Positions 16,013 to 27,295 of a DNA stretch of 64,000 bases are shown in pieces; the first letter of the stretch is position 1; every line of letters begins with the position of its first letter. Under the pieces are notes generated by a model. That model saw only the letters and a program-made list of their open reading frames with translations. It had not been told where the DNA came from and did not search any database. The DNA lies in contig JAHJBC010000009.1 in assembly GCA_018813765.1 (NCBI GenBank), forward strand, positions 124,001-188,000. Direction: 5' to 3'. This DNA is from Gammaproteobacteria bacterium. Its GTDB lineage: Bacteria; Pseudomonadota; Gammaproteobacteria; Burkholderiales; Gallionellaceae. The position numbers were made by a program, and so were the translations under genes.

Positions 16013-18037
16013 ATGAAAACCATCACCTTCCCCGACAGCCCCTACCTCCTGCATTTGCCCTTCGACCCGGCAGGCGACCAGCCCACGGCCATCGCGCAAC
16101 TGGTGGAAGGTATTGAGGATGGTCTCGCATATCAAACCCTGCTGGGGGTGACCGGCTCCGGCAAGACTTTCACCATCGCCAATGTCATCGCGCGTACCGG
16201 GCGGCCGGCTATCGTGATGGCGCCGAACAAGACGCTGGCGGCGCAGTTGTATTCCGAGTTGCGCGATTTCTTTCCCGAGAACGCGGTCGAATACTTCGTT
16301 TCCTATTACGACTACTACCAGCCCGAGGCCTATGTGCCGTCGCGCGACGTGTATATCGAGAAGGATTCCAGCATCAACGAGCAGATCGAGCAGATGCGTC
16401 TGTCGGCTACCAAGTCGATGCTGGAGCGGCAGGACTGCATCATCGTCGCCACCGTCTCGGCCATCTACGGTATCGGCGACCCGGTGGATTACCACGGCAT
16501 GATCCTGCACCTGCGCGAGCACGAGAAGATCGCGCAGCGCGATGTGATCCAGCGTTTGGTGGCGATGCAATATGACCGCAACGATGTGGATTTTGCGCGC
16601 GGCAATTTCCGCGTGCGCGGCGACGTGATCGACATCTACCCGGCGGAAAGCAGCGAGAATGCGCTACGCGTGACGCTGTTCGACGACGAGGTGGAATCGC
16701 TGGCGCTGTTCGATCCGCTCACCGGGCATATCCAGACTCGCGTACCGCGTTACACCGTGTATCCCTCCAGCCATTATGTGACGCCGCGCGAGACGACATT
16801 GCACGCCATCGAGACCATCAAGGTGGAACTGGCCGAGCGCATCGCGTTCTTCGTGAAAGAGAACAAGCTGGTGGAAGCGCAGCGCATTGAGCAGCGCACG
16901 CGCCACGATCTGGAGATGCTGGCCGAGATCGGTTTCACCAAGGGCATCGAGAACTATTCTCGCCATTTGTCACAGCGCGGCGCGAACGAAGCGCCGCCCA
17001 CGCTGATGGATTACCTGCCGCCCAACGCGCTGATGGTGATCGACGAAAGTCACGTCACCATCCCGCAGATCGGCGGCATGTACAAGGGCGACCGCGCGAG
17101 AAAAGAGAATCTGGTCAACTACGGCTTCCGCCTGCCGTCCGCGCTGGACAACCGCCCGCTGCGTTTCGACGAGTTCGAGAAGATCATGCGCCAGACCATC
17201 TTCGTCTCCGCCACACCTTCCACCTACGAAGCCGAGCACACCGGACAAGTGGTGGAGCAGGTGGTACGCCCGACCGGCCTGATCGACCCGACCATCGACG
17301 TGCGTCCCGCCACCAACCAGGTGGACGACCTGATGTCGGAAGTGACTTTGCGCACCAACGTGGGCGAACGCGTGCTGGTCACCACGCTGACCAAGCGCAT
17401 GGCCGAAGACCTCACCGAGTATTTTTCTGAGCACGGCATCAAGGTGCGCTACCTGCACTCCGACATCGAGACCGTGGAGCGCGTGGAGATCATCCGCGAT
17501 CTGCGTCTGGGCATGTTCGACGTGCTGGTCGGTATCAACTTGTTGCGCGAGGGCCTGGATATTCCCGAGGTGTCGTTGGTGGCGATCCTGGATGCGGACA
17601 AGGAAGGTTTCCTGCGTTCTGAACGCTCGTTGATCCAGACCATCGGCCGTGCCGCGCGCCATCTGCACGGCACCGCCATCCTGTATGCCGACCGCATCAC
17701 CGACTCGATGCGCAAGGCCATCGATGAGACCGACCGCCGCCGCGCCAAGCAGATCGCCTACAACGAGGCAAACGGCATCACGCCGCAATCCATCGTCAAG
17801 CGCATCAAGGACATCATCGACAGCGCCTACGATGTTGACGACGAACGCTCGTCGCTCAAAGCCGCTCAGACACAGGCGAAATATCTGGCGATGAGCGAGA
17901 AGGAAGTGGCTAAGGAACTCGCTCGACTGGAGAAGGAGATGCTGCAGGCCGCGAAAAATCTGGAGTTCGAGAAAGCTGCACAGATTCGCGACCAGTTGAA
18001 AAAGCTGCGCGAGAGCGTGTTCCTGTCACCGCTGTGA
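16013..18037 (+). CDS. uvrB: Excinuclease ABC subunit B (UvrB)
   Basis: UvrB is the damage-verifying helicase-like subunit of nucleotide excision repair. The 674-residue product has Walker [10 protein letters not shown], the DNA-wedge hairpin region [15 protein letters not shown] and the DESH box. The helicase C-terminal motifs and the UVR domain that contacts UvrC ([15 protein letters not shown]) are also present. The ATG at 16013 aligns with the E. coli start. An in-frame ATG at 15968 is possible but would add a poorly conserved extension. Confidence 0.97.
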   Translation: MKTITFPDSPYLLHLPFDPAGDQPTAIAQLVEGIEDGLAYQTLLGVTGSGKTFTIANVIARTGRPAIVMAPNKTLAAQLYSELRDFFPENAVEYFVSYYDYYQPEAYVPSRDVYIEKDSSINEQIEQMRLSATKSMLERQDCIIVATVSAIYGIGDPVDYHGMILHLREHEKIAQRDVIQRLVAMQYDRNDVDFARGNFRVRGDVIDIYPAESSENALRVTLFDDEVESLALFDPLTGHIQTRVPRYTVYPSSHYVTPRETTLHAIETIKVELAERIAFFVKENKLVEAQRIEQRTRHDLEMLAEIGFTKGIENYSRHLSQRGANEAPPTLMDYLPPNALMVIDESHVTIPQIGGMYKGDRARKENLVNYGFRLPSALDNRPLRFDEFEKIMRQTIFVSATPSTYEAEHTGQVVEQVVRPTGLIDPTIDVRPATNQVDDLMSEVTLRTNVGERVLVTTLTKRMAEDLTEYFSEHGIKVRYLHSDIETVERVEIIRDLRLGMFDVLVGINLLREGLDIPEVSLVAILDADKEGFLRSERSLIQTIGRAARHLHGTAILYADRITDSMRKAIDETDRRRAKQIAYNEANGITPQSIVKRIKDIIDSAYDVDDERSSLKAAQTQAKYLAMSEKEVAKELARLEKEMLQAAKNLEFEKAAQIRDQLKKLRESVFLSPL

Positions 18038-18266
18038 TGCTGGCTGGGCAGAGATAATTGTCCAGTCTATGAAGCACAGTTTTCCTGGAATTGCCGTTCT
18101 GCTTGGAGGGTGGGAAATTTTGACCGTTCGACTCAATCAACTGAAATATTGCGGGATTCTGGCGGGCCTGACTGGAGAAACTTTGCTGCAATAACTTCCT
18201 GAAGCTATTCGACTAAGAACATTGCAGTTGAAACGAGATTAAGAATTCGGGATACTCCCATACATC

Positions 18267-20042
18267 ATGCCTGACCCAGGAATCACTCCAAACGAATTCG
18301 ACGCAATCGAGGCAGAGCAGGTCAAAGCCTATTTCAATGATGCCGACGATCTCAACTGGGCCGGAGCATTGGTCTTTTCTCTTATGGTCTATGCCGTGCA
18401 TGATGCATCGCCCTGGTGGACTTGGGGGCCGGCACTGGGACTTATTTATCTCATCACCCTGGTTCGCACTTTCCTGATCCGGCAATACCGCCGCAAACCG
18501 GAATATCGCAGTTCCACGCAATGGATACACAGCCAGGCGGCTAGCGGTGGATTGGCTGGGGTGGTCTGGGGGGTGTCCAGCACGGCGATGTTGGCTTACC
18601 TGCCTGTCACTTTGCAGCTCTTTGTGCTGACCGTATTAACGGTGGTGGCAGCATCTGCAATGTCGGAAAGTGTGTCGCTTGTTCTTCCTCCCCGATTTTT
18701 TACGATAGCCAGCATCAGCCCGCCAGCCCTTTGGCTGTTGACAGTCGGCGATCGTCTTCATTTATTGCTTGCTGTGTTGTTGCTATTGTTCATACCGGTG
18801 GAGATCCTGCTCGGCAGCAAGAAACATCGCATATTCATCGAGGTTCAGCGTCTTCGATTTCGTAATGAATCACTTGTGGCCGAGTTGTCGCGGCAGCATG
18901 AGATGCTTGAAAGCGCCAGCAAGGCAAAGTCCCGTTTTCTAGCAGCGGCCAGCCACGATTTGCGCCAGCCTTTGGCGGCGTTGATGATTTTCCTGGAGCA
19001 ACTGGAATTCGAGCGGCAGTTGTCTTCAAGTGGAAAGGATGTGTTGGACCATGCACAACAGGCAACCGCTTCATTATGCAGCCTGCTGGATGGCTTGCTC
19101 GATATATCGAGACTGGACGGTCAGTCCATCAGGCTGAAGATAAAATCGTTTGCCATCCAGAATATATTTGATGAATTAGGGGAAGAATTCCGCCCGATCG
19201 CAGAACAAAAAGGGATTCGGCTGAAATTCTCTCCAAGCTCGGCAGTCATTGAAAGCGACATCATCCTTACGGTGCAAATCCTGCGCAACCTGATATCCAA
19301 CGCGTTGCGCTACACGCCGTCAGGACATGTTCTGGTTGGATGTCGTCATCGCAATGGCAGGCTTGCCATCGAGGTACATGACACAGGCATCGGCATCCCC
19401 GAGGACCAGCTTGCCAGGATATTTGACGAGTTCTATCAGGTGAACAATCCTGAGCGCGACCGCCAGCAGGGATTGGGGCTGGGATTGTCCATCGTTGAGC
19501 GTGCTGCCAGATTACTGGGACATCCTGTCGCGTTGACTTCCAAACCGGGCAAGGGGTCGACATTTTCGGTCACAGTGCCGCTGGCGAAGGCTGCGATTAT
19601 CGAGGAGCGGATTGATCAGGTGCGGGCTGAAGATACTCCTGAACTGGCCGATCGCTTGATCGCAGTCATTGAAAATGAAGGAAGCATCCGCGCAGGTATG
19701 CAGAGCCTCATACAATCCTGGGGTTGCAGGGTTGTGGTCGCAGATTCCGCCACCACCATGATCAAACAACTTGAAACTATGGATGAGACCGTGGAACTGA
19801 TTATCTCGGATTTCGGATTGAAAGGATCCATGAATGGCGTCGATGCCATTGCTGCGATACGACAGCGCTGGGGGGATAGGCTGCCGGCGCTGCTGTTTAC
19901 CGGTAATATCAGTAAAGAAACTTATACTCTCGCGAGGGATTCAAGGCTGCCGATTCTGTACAAGCCGGCCAAAGCAGAGGCCTTGCGCGAGGCTATTTCG
20001 GTTGCATTCTGCAATAGCAAGTTTCAGGCAGGGCATGTGTGA
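18267..20042 (+). CDS. Hybrid sensor histidine kinase with C-terminal receiver
   Basis: The 591-residue protein has about six N-terminal membrane helices (residues 30-185) with no obvious periplasmic sensor. They are followed by HisKA with His230 (AASHDLRQPLAAL), HATPase_c (DTGIGIPEDQLARIFDEF, GLGLGLSIV) and a receiver domain with phospho-acceptor Asp515 (IISDFGL) and a KPAK lysine loop. The receiver acidic pair is Glu-Asn-Glu rather than Asp-Asp. No DNA-binding response regulator is adjacent, so its output partner is elsewhere. Confidence 0.9.
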   Translation: MPDPGITPNEFDAIEAEQVKAYFNDADDLNWAGALVFSLMVYAVHDASPWWTWGPALGLIYLITLVRTFLIRQYRRKPEYRSSTQWIHSQAASGGLAGVVWGVSSTAMLAYLPVTLQLFVLTVLTVVAASAMSESVSLVLPPRFFTIASISPPALWLLTVGDRLHLLLAVLLLLFIPVEILLGSKKHRIFIEVQRLRFRNESLVAELSRQHEMLESASKAKSRFLAAASHDLRQPLAALMIFLEQLEFERQLSSSGKDVLDHAQQATASLCSLLDGLLDISRLDGQSIRLKIKSFAIQNIFDELGEEFRPIAEQKGIRLKFSPSSAVIESDIILTVQILRNLISNALRYTPSGHVLVGCRHRNGRLAIEVHDTGIGIPEDQLARIFDEFYQVNNPERDRQQGLGLGLSIVERAARLLGHPVALTSKPGKGSTFSVTVPLAKAAIIEERIDQVRAEDTPELADRLIAVIENEGSIRAGMQSLIQSWGCRVVVADSATTMIKQLETMDETVELIISDFGLKGSMNGVDAIAAIRQRWGDRLPALLFTGNISKETYTLARDSRLPILYKPAKAEALREAISVAFCNSKFQAGHV

Positions 20043-20092
20043 GATATCGCTGCAGGATTTATCAGAGTGGATGGGCAAGACTGGCAAATACA

Positions 20093-20581
20093 ATGAAGAA
20101 TAAAGAAACAGTCAGGGTATTGTTTGTGTGCATGGGCAACATCTGCCGCTCACCCACCGCCGAGGCGGTGTTTCGCCATATCGTCGAACAGGAAGGACTG
20201 GCCGAGCACATCCATATCGATTCGGCCGGCACGCACGACTATCACGTCGGCGATGCGCCGGATGCGCGCACGCAGCGTGCCGCGAAGCAGCGCGGATACG
20301 ACATGAGCATGCTGCGCGGGCGGCAGGTGGAGGCGGAGGATTTCAAGCGCTTCGACTACGTGCTGGCGATGGACAACCTCAACCTGGTCATGTTGGAACG
20401 CCTGCGTCCTACAGATGCGCAAAGCCACCTCGGGCTGTTTCTGGATTTTGCCGAACGGCACAAGGAGCACGAGGTGCCGGATCCCTACCACGGCGGCGCG
20501 GATGGATTCGAGCGCGTGCTGGATATGGTCGAAGACGCCGCAGGCGGGCTGCTTCGGCATATCCGCCAGAAACATCTCTGA
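20093..20581 (+). CDS. Low-molecular-weight protein tyrosine phosphatase
   Basis: The 162-residue product has the P-loop CMGNICRSP with nucleophile Cys13 and Arg19, plus the general-acid loop VPDPYHGG (Asp130). This is the Wzb/Etp/YwlE fold, which removes phosphate from tyrosine or arginine residues. No cognate tyrosine kinase or polysaccharide gene is adjacent, so the substrate is unknown. The ATG at 20093 places the P-loop at the usual distance from the N-terminus. It lies 50 bases after the histidine kinase gene and may be cotranscribed with it. Confidence 0.92.
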   Translation: MKNKETVRVLFVCMGNICRSPTAEAVFRHIVEQEGLAEHIHIDSAGTHDYHVGDAPDARTQRAAKQRGYDMSMLRGRQVEAEDFKRFDYVLAMDNLNLVMLERLRPTDAQSHLGLFLDFAERHKEHEVPDPYHGGADGFERVLDMVEDAAGGLLRHIRQKHL

Positions 20582-20595
20582 CTCGATTCGGGTGG

Positions 20596-23406
20596 TCAGA
20601 AAGGCAACCCCAATCGCAGATACCCCTGCACTTCGCCCGGATGGTCCATACCGTGGGCGATACCCAGTCGCACCGGGATGGTGGCCAGGTAGATCAGCCT
20701 GATCTCGCCCAGCAGTTCGACGCCGACGCCGCGATAGTATTTCGGCTTTACCGCGTCGTTGTCCCAGGCGCGGCCCGCATCCACGAACACCGCTGCCGAT
20801 AGCCGGTTGATGCCGACGGGCGGGGTCATGGCATGGCGGTCGATGTCGGCGATGGGCGTGCGCCATTCGATGCTTGCTGTGCTTGCGTTCTGTCCGCGCA
20901 GTTCCAGCGCGCCGTTGCGGTAGCCGCGCAGCGGCAGGTCGCGCTGGTTGAGCATGGGGACTTGCGTCAGTTCCGGTTCGAAGGCGCCGCCGAGATAGAA
21001 CGGTTCGGTGATGCCGTATGCGCGCGCTTCAGTCCATCGTGCACTCAGCACTGTTTTCCCCAGCGGCAGGTAGCCGCGCGTGTCGAAACGCGCGACATGG
21101 CCATCGTAATAGCTGTCGAACGGCCGGTAGCTTTCGTACAACAGGGTGCTGAGGTTGCCGCGGTTGATGCCGTCGGCATACCAGTTGCTGTCGCGCGAGT
21201 CGTAACGCAGGAAAGCGGCGCCAACGCGCTCATCCTCGGCTCTGGTGGTCGCTCCGCCGACCTGTACTTGGTCGGTGGTCTGCATGGCGGCGCCGATGCC
21301 AACGAAGAGGCGGCGATCGACCGAGGCCAAAAGCGGCAGCAGGGATGAGATTTGCGCAGCGGTGGTACGGTCGTAGCGGGTGACGGTTTCGTCGGTGCCG
21401 CTGCCGGTCCATTCGCGGGTCTGTAGATTGCGCGAGAAATCCAGAAACACGGCATCGAGATAGTTGTAGGAGAAACTGCCGATGGCCTCGTGTTGCGAGG
21501 TCTCCCACAGCAGGAAGGCGCTGTAGTTGTGCCATAGCAGCGCGTCGCTGCCGAAGATGGACACGCCATAGGCGGTCAATCCGCGGTCCGCGAGCGCGGC
21601 GGGCATCCAGGCGCGCGGATATAGCGATTTCAATGCGAGGTAGCTGCTGGCCTCCCCTAGTTGGCGGGTGGCGGGCGGAGCGGCAGCTTCCAGTGGAACC
21701 GACTGACGGGTATCCGCTCTGGATCGTGCCAGCGCAGTCGTAGCCTGCATGCGCCGCAATTCCGTGCCGCCATCGGCCAGCACGGCCAGCACCACCGAAC
21801 CATCCTGCGCGACGCCGCTGTGCGACATCACCGCGGTGTCGGTATGGCTTAGTCGTGCCAGTTCCTGTGTGCCGGAACTGTAACGCCACAGGTTAGAGAT
21901 GCCGTCTGTTGCGGCGATGAATTCCAGATCATTGCCATCGCGTGCATAGCGCAGGCTGTGTATCGGTGCATTGTGGTTGAACAACACACGCGGCGCGCCG
22001 CCCGCGCGGTCGAATTCCAGCACCTGCCAGGCACCGGCCCGCTTGATCGACAGGCCGATGCGCTTGCCGTCAGGGCTGGCGGCCAGATCGACGGCCTCGA
22101 CCAGGTCCGGCGTCTGGTAAAGCTTCTTCGTTTCTTTCCAGTCGTCGTCGCTGGCATCAAGCAGGCTCAGCGTCGTGATGCCGCCCTCGGTGCGCAAGGC
22201 GGCGACCTGTTCGCCCAGCCATACTGCACGGCGATAACGCCCGCACTCTGTATTGCGCTGCATGCCCGCAGCGTGATCCCAGGTGTAGAGGTCGTAATAC
22301 AAGCGGTGGTTGCTGCAGACCTCGAGCTGAGCGAGCAGCACCTTGCCGTCCTTGCGCACGTCGATGCGCGAACCGGCCCTGACATCGACGAGATGGCGGG
22401 TGTCGCCGCGCGCGTCGACATGCAGCAGCGCAGGGTGCAACAGGCCGTCGTTCACCACGGCCAATACGCCGCCGTCGGGCGCGGGTGCCAGCGAGCCGAT
22501 TTCGAAGTTGGCAGGCAGGATGATGTCGCCGGTTGCGAGCGGCATCGACTTGAGCGCTGTCTTGCGCTTGTTCATCTGTTCGCCCAGGTCGGCGATGAAC
22601 TCGTCCCACAACACGTCCATGGTCTTGCCCGTCGCAGACACCGGATTGGTGTGTACGCGCGCGACCAGCGGGAAGTTGCCGCTGTAGCGGTTGATGTACT
22701 TGTAGATCGCCTCCGGCCCGTATTTGCGCACCAGGAAATCGTAGAAATAGACGCCGTAAAGATACTGCTTGGAGGTGGGCAGCGCGCGCCCGTCGGCATT
22801 CATCTCCGACAGTGATCTGAAACCGCGCTCATGCTCGATTTGCATCCAGGCCTCGAACATCGGTCCGCGCAATCGGCCCTGGCCGATTTCGGGAGTGCTT
22901 TCGTTATAAGTGGCAATACCTTCGATGGCCCAGCCCGGCTGCCACAGGTTGGGGAACAGCGGCAGGTGCCGCCCGAATATCCGGCGCATCACGCCGGGCA
23001 CGGCGCGAGCCTTGTCCAGGTGGATGGTGTGCGTCAACTCGTGGGTGATGAGCAGTTCCAGCCAGATGCTGTTGTCCAGCAATTCGCCCCCGTCGGGCGG
23101 CGTCAGGAAGATGGCGGTCTCGTTGAAGGGATAGGGTGTGGAGAAACCGTTGGCAAAATCGAATTCATCGAGGACCACGATCTCAATCCTGCCGCTCGGC
23201 TCCCATTGCAATTGCTGCGTCAGCCTGGCATGGACACGCTCGGCGATGTCGGCGACGCGTTCGGCCTGCGCCCGCTGCGGGCCGGCGTAGTTGACGCGGA
23301 AGTGCGGACTGTCTGCGCTATGCCACTCGCGATGCGGATCCGGGCCGAGCGCCATGGCGGCGGTGACGAAAGTGAAGAGGCTGAGGGCAAGCAGGATATG
23401 TCGCAT
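20596..23406 (-). CDS. Secreted metallopeptidase-propeller-outer-membrane barrel fusion protein
   Basis: The 936-residue product starts with a signal peptide (cleavage near AMA-LG). A gluzincin-type peptidase domain follows (about 25-290) with HELTHTIHLD (His122, Glu123, His126) and the third-ligand helix GWAIEGIATY (Glu162). About residues 300-600 look like a TolB-type beta-propeller (repeated DG/DxxG blades). The C-terminal part of about 300 residues resembles an Omp85/D15 barrel (FDTRGYLPLGK, LPLRGYRNGALELRG) and ends in Phe, as outer-membrane barrels do. The protein may therefore display its own protease. The function is not established. It lies downstream of rne, behind a terminator. Confidence 0.8.
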   Translation of the reverse strand: MRHILLALSLFTFVTAAMALGPDPHREWHSADSPHFRVNYAGPQRAQAERVADIAERVHARLTQQLQWEPSGRIEIVVLDEFDFANGFSTPYPFNETAIFLTPPDGGELLDNSIWLELLITHELTHTIHLDKARAVPGVMRRIFGRHLPLFPNLWQPGWAIEGIATYNESTPEIGQGRLRGPMFEAWMQIEHERGFRSLSEMNADGRALPTSKQYLYGVYFYDFLVRKYGPEAIYKYINRYSGNFPLVARVHTNPVSATGKTMDVLWDEFIADLGEQMNKRKTALKSMPLATGDIILPANFEIGSLAPAPDGGVLAVVNDGLLHPALLHVDARGDTRHLVDVRAGSRIDVRKDGKVLLAQLEVCSNHRLYYDLYTWDHAAGMQRNTECGRYRRAVWLGEQVAALRTEGGITTLSLLDASDDDWKETKKLYQTPDLVEAVDLAASPDGKRIGLSIKRAGAWQVLEFDRAGGAPRVLFNHNAPIHSLRYARDGNDLEFIAATDGISNLWRYSSGTQELARLSHTDTAVMSHSGVAQDGSVVLAVLADGGTELRRMQATTALARSRADTRQSVPLEAAAPPATRQLGEASSYLALKSLYPRAWMPAALADRGLTAYGVSIFGSDALLWHNYSAFLLWETSQHEAIGSFSYNYLDAVFLDFSRNLQTREWTGSGTDETVTRYDRTTAAQISSLLPLLASVDRRLFVGIGAAMQTTDQVQVGGATTRAEDERVGAAFLRYDSRDSNWYADGINRGNLSTLLYESYRPFDSYYDGHVARFDTRGYLPLGKTVLSARWTEARAYGITEPFYLGGAFEPELTQVPMLNQRDLPLRGYRNGALELRGQNASTASIEWRTPIADIDRHAMTPPVGINRLSAAVFVDAGRAWDNDAVKPKYYRGVGVELLGEIRLIYLATIPVRLGIAHGMDHPGEVQGYLRLGLPF

Positions 23407-23420
23407 ATATTCCCCGAAAT

Positions 23421-23449
23421 AAAAAAGCGCACGGCATGCCGTGCGCTTT
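23421..23449 (-). terminator. Intrinsic terminator of rne
   Basis: The inverted repeat AAAGCGCACGGCA / TGCCGTGCGCTTT forms a stem of about 11 bp. On the minus strand it is followed by a six-base U-run, 19 bases after the rne stop codon. Confidence 0.88.
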
Positions 23450-23467
23450 CATTATCCGCCAAACCGG

Positions 23468-25999
23468 TCAGTTGGAGGAGTGTGTCTCCACCTGTTGCAG
23501 CGGTTCGCTGTTTTCGATGGTGTAGACCTCGCGCTGGCGCTGGCGACGGCGCGGCGCCTGATTGCGGCTCTCCGGAACCGGTGCCACGGTGGCGGCCTTG
23601 TTCGGATCAGTCTCGATCATGGTCAGGCCGCTGCTGGAGAGGTCGATCTGCGTGGTCACCTGGGTCACCACCACTTCAGCCGCTTGCGCCTGCTGTGCCA
23701 CTTCAACAGACTGCACCTGCTGAGTCGGATAACTCACCACTTCGGTCGGTTTGACTTCGGCCGCTTTGGCTTCAGCCGCCTTGGCCTGCTTCATTGAATC
23801 AGGGTAGGCGATATACTCGGTCGGCATCACGCGAGCGGCAGGTGCGGCTGCAACGACTTCAGGAACTGAAGTGGTCGGTGCGCTTGCTTGCAGTTCGGCG
23901 TTCTCTCCGGGCTGGGTTACGTTCTGCTCGCGTTTCTCGCGCTCGCGACGACCGCCGCGGCGACCGCGTTTGCGGCCCTCACGGTTGCCATTGGCACTGC
24001 CTTCTTCACCTTGTGTGCTTGCCGGTGCGGGTTTTTGCGTTTCCAGTGCTGGTTTGTCGGTGCTGGACGGACGCGGCTGGCGTTGCTGGCGCTCGCCGCG
24101 GTTTTCCTGCTGTTCCTTGCCTTCGGCGCGTTGGGTATCGTCGCGATCGCGGCGCTGCTTGCCACCCTCGCTGCGCTCACTGCGTTCGCCGCGTTCACGG
24201 CGCTGCTTGTTGCCGCCTTCGCTGCGCTCACCGCGTTCGCTTCGTTCATTGCGGTCGCGGCGCGAGGCATTGCGCGAACCTTTTGCCGGTGCTGCCGGCT
24301 TGGCGGGTTCGCTTTCTCCACCCAGCGATTTGAGCCAGCCGACCAGCGAGCCGAGCAGGGAAGTCTTCTTTTCCTCGCGTTTCGGGGCGGGTTGTGCCGG
24401 GGTGATGCCTTTGACTGCCGCCTGCGGGCGTTGTGCCGCAGCTTTGGCTTCCTGGGCAGACTTGGCATCGGCCTTCGATTCTTCCGGCTTTTCGACCAGC
24501 TTGTAGCTGGCCTGCAGATGGTCGGCCGTGATGTCGTCCATGCGCAGACGGTTCACCGTGTAATGCGGTGTCTCCATGTGCGGATTGGGGATGAGCACGA
24601 CGCTGACCTTGAATCGCTGTTCGATGCGATGGATGTCGGAACGCTTCTCGTTCAGCAGGAAGGTGGCGACGTCCACCGGCACTTGCGCGTGGATGGCGGC
24701 GCTGCTGTCCTTCATCGCTTCTTCCTGGATGATGCGCAGGATGTTCAGCGCGGAAGACTCGGTCCCGCGGATATGGCCGATGCCGTTGCAGCGCGGGCAG
24801 GTGGTGTGGTTGCCTTCTTCCAGGCTGGGCGCCAGACGCTGGCGCGACAGTTCCAGCAGGCCGAAACGTGAGATCTTCGCGGTCTGGATGCGGGCACGGT
24901 CGAAGTGCAGGGCGTCGCGCAGGCGGTTCTCTACCTCGCGCTGGTTCTTGCTCGATTCCATGTCGATGAAGTCGACGACGATCAGGCCGCCCAGGTCGCG
25001 CAGGCGCAACTGGCGCGCGATCTCGTCGGCAGCTTCCAGATTGGTGTTGAGCGCCGTGGACTCGATGTCGCCGCCGCGGGTGGAGCGTGCGGAGTTGATG
25101 TCGATGGCGGTCAGTGCTTCGGTGTGGTCGATCACGATGGCGCCGCCGGAAGGCAGGTTCACCTGGCGGGCATGCGCCGATTCGATCTGGTGTTCGATCT
25201 GGAAGCGCGAGAACAGGGGCACATCGTCGTGGTAACGTTTGATTCGGTTCACGTTGTCCGGCATCACCGTGCCCATGAAGGCCTGTGCCTGCTGGAAGAT
25301 GTCGTCGGTGTCGATCAGGATCTCGCCGATCTCGGGATTGAAGTAGTCGCGGATGGCGCGCACCACCAGGCTGCTTTCCAGATAGATCAGGGAAGGGGCT
25401 TTTTCGGCCTCGGCGGCGCCTTCGATGGCGTCCCACAGCTGCTTGAGGTAGTTCAGGTCCCACTGCAGTTCTTCGAGGTTGCGGCCGATGCCGGCGGTGC
25501 GGGCGATGATGCTCATGCCCTTCGGCACTTCCATCTGGGCCAGCACGTCGCGCAGTTCGTTGCGGTCCTCGCCCTCGATGCGGCGCGACACGCCGCCGCC
25601 GTTCGGGTTGTTCGGCATCAGCACGATGTAGCGGCCGGCCAGACTTATATACGTGGTGAGCGCCGCGCCCTTGTTGCCGCGTTCGTCTTTTTCCACCTGC
25701 ACCAGCAGTTCCTGGCCTTCGCGCAGGGCTTCCTTGATGGTGGAGCGGCTGTTGGCTCCAGACTGATAGTACTGGGGGGAGACTTCTTTAAAGGGGAGGA
25801 AACCGTGGCGTGTACCGCCGTACTCGACAAAGCAGGCTTCGAGGCTGGGCTCGATGCGGGTGATGATCGCTTTGTAGATGTTGCTCTTGCGTTGCTCTTT
25901 ACCGGCGGTTTCAATGTCGAGGTCGACGAGTTTCTGACCATCCACAATGGCGACGCGGAGTTCTTCCGGCTGCGTCGCATTGAATAACATGCGTTTCAT
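23468..25999 (-). CDS. rne: Ribonuclease E
   Basis: This is the main endoribonuclease for mRNA decay and rRNA/tRNA processing. The N-terminal catalytic half holds the S1 domain ([14 protein letters not shown]), the DNase I-like catalytic Asp residues (AIDINSAR and [10 protein letters not shown], near 303 and 346) and the zinc link CPRCNGIG. The C-terminal part (about 480-843) is Arg/Glu/Lys-rich, low-complexity scaffold. It is shorter than the E. coli scaffold, and the total of 843 residues is usual for betaproteobacteria. A long leader precedes it, so the autoregulation known in E. coli is plausible. Confidence 0.96.
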   Translation of the reverse strand: MKRMLFNATQPEELRVAIVDGQKLVDLDIETAGKEQRKSNIYKAIITRIEPSLEACFVEYGGTRHGFLPFKEVSPQYYQSGANSRSTIKEALREGQELLVQVEKDERGNKGAALTTYISLAGRYIVLMPNNPNGGGVSRRIEGEDRNELRDVLAQMEVPKGMSIIARTAGIGRNLEELQWDLNYLKQLWDAIEGAAEAEKAPSLIYLESSLVVRAIRDYFNPEIGEILIDTDDIFQQAQAFMGTVMPDNVNRIKRYHDDVPLFSRFQIEHQIESAHARQVNLPSGGAIVIDHTEALTAIDINSARSTRGGDIESTALNTNLEAADEIARQLRLRDLGGLIVVDFIDMESSKNQREVENRLRDALHFDRARIQTAKISRFGLLELSRQRLAPSLEEGNHTTCPRCNGIGHIRGTESSALNILRIIQEEAMKDSSAAIHAQVPVDVATFLLNEKRSDIHRIEQRFKVSVVLIPNPHMETPHYTVNRLRMDDITADHLQASYKLVEKPEESKADAKSAQEAKAAAQRPQAAVKGITPAQPAPKREEKKTSLLGSLVGWLKSLGGESEPAKPAAPAKGSRNASRRDRNERSERGERSEGGNKQRRERGERSERSEGGKQRRDRDDTQRAEGKEQQENRGERQQRQPRPSSTDKPALETQKPAPASTQGEEGSANGNREGRKRGRRGGRREREKREQNVTQPGENAELQASAPTTSVPEVVAAAPAARVMPTEYIAYPDSMKQAKAAEAKAAEVKPTEVVSYPTQQVQSVEVAQQAQAAEVVVTQVTTQIDLSSSGLTMIETDPNKAATVAPVPESRNQAPRRRQRQREVYTIENSEPLQQVETHSSN

Positions 26000-26353
26000 A
26001 TTTTTCTCCCGCGCTCTGACACGGGCAGAACAAAGCTACGCGCTGGTTAGCGCGCGAGAATTTCGGTCGTGCAAACTGTAAGTGAGTTGTGATGACGACG
26101 GTGGTTCAAGTTCTTCTTCTCGTTTTAGTTTGTCTGTGTCTGCATGTCGCCAAAACCAGTAGGGGCAACACGCTAAAATCTATCTGCTTGGTGCTTAGAG
26201 CGCGCAAATCAATTACCATCACTGCTTGTCTCCGGTGAGTGAGATAACCGGGCGGGGCTGCTTCGTAGGCGGCTTGATTGCCTGCCTTAGGTTGGACGGA
26301 AAACTGTATTCCGTTTCACGAAGGCGCACACGCGAGGGCGGAGTATATTCAAA
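26000..26353. other. Divergent rne/rluC intergenic region (rne leader)
   Basis: No gene is seen in these 354 bases. The length would allow a long rne 5' untranslated region like the autoregulatory leader known in E. coli. I see no confident promoter. A weak TAGATT-like -10 lies on the minus strand near 26180. No clear ribosome-site or promoter signal for rluC stands out either. Confidence 0.5.
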
Positions 26354-27295
26354 ATGAGTGGTTTGAGCAAAGAATCCGTCAGTTGGGTCGAGATCGACGA
26401 GGGCAGCGAAGGCCAGCGTATCGACAATTTCCTGTTCAAACACCTGAAAGGCGTGCCCAAGAGCCACGTTTACCGCATTTTGCGCGGAGAAGTGCGGGTC
26501 AACAAGAAACGCATCGACCAGACCTACCGCCTGCAAATGGGCGACATTTTGCGTATTCCCCCCATCCGCGTAGCCGAAAAACCCGAAAGCGAATACGTCC
26601 CGGCCACCGAATTCCCTATTCTTTATGAGGATGAAGCCCTGATCGCCATCAACAAACCGGCCGGAACGGCGGTGCACGGCGGCAGCGGGGTGAGCTTCGG
26701 TGTCATCGAACAACTGCGCAGCGCGCGTCCGCAGGCCAAGTTCCTCGAACTGGTGCACCGGCTTGACCGCGAGACCTCAGGGGTTTTATTGGTGGCCAAG
26801 AAGCGTTCGGCACTGACCGCGATGCACGAGATCATGCGCGAGGGCAACAGCGACAAGCGCTATTTCACCCTGGTTCTGGGGCAATGGAAGAACGCCAAAC
26901 AGCATGTGAAGCTGCCGCTGCACAAGTTCGACACCCCGCAGGGCGAGAAGCGCGTGATGGTGCGCGAGGACGGGCAGGCCTCGCATACCATCTTCACCTT
27001 ATTGAAGAGCTGGCCGGAATTCAGCTTGCTCGAAGCCCAGCTCAAGACCGGCCGTACCCACCAGATCCGCGTGCATACCTCGCACCTGGGCTTCCCCATC
27101 GCGGGCGACGACAAATACGGCGACTTCGCCCGCAACAAGGAGCTGATGAAGCGCGGCCTGAAACGCATGTTCCTGCACGCCTATTCCATCGCCTTCAACC
27201 ACCCGCTGACGGGCGAACCGCTGAGCATCACCGCGCCGCTGCCGCCGGAGTTGCAGAAGTTCATCGACAAATTGGACAACAGTTCCCCCCTTTAG
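26354..27295 (+). CDS. rluC: 23S rRNA pseudouridine synthase RluC
   Basis: The 313-residue enzyme isomerises uridines 955, 2504 and 2580 of 23S rRNA (E. coli numbering). An S4 RNA-binding domain (about 18-75) precedes the RluA-type catalytic domain with motif HRLDRETSG, catalytic Asp138, and the downstream GRTHQIRVH. It is divergent from rne, the conserved arrangement in proteobacteria. Its usual downstream partners (HAD phosphatase and S49 peptidase) are displaced to 33.2 kb. Confidence 0.95.
   Translation: MSGLSKESVSWVEIDEGSEGQRIDNFLFKHLKGVPKSHVYRILRGEVRVNKKRIDQTYRLQMGDILRIPPIRVAEKPESEYVPATEFPILYEDEALIAINKPAGTAVHGGSGVSFGVIEQLRSARPQAKFLELVHRLDRETSGVLLVAKKRSALTAMHEIMREGNSDKRYFTLVLGQWKNAKQHVKLPLHKFDTPQGEKRVMVREDGQASHTIFTLLKSWPEFSLLEAQLKTGRTHQIRVHTSHLGFPIAGDDKYGDFARNKELMKRGLKRMFLHAYSIAFNHPLTGEPLSITAPLPPELQKFIDKLDNSSPL

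Noticed and set aside
26219-26758. Minus-strand frame across the rne/rluC spacer and rluC start
   Set aside because: It overlaps the conserved S4 domain of rluC and has no ribosome site or family.
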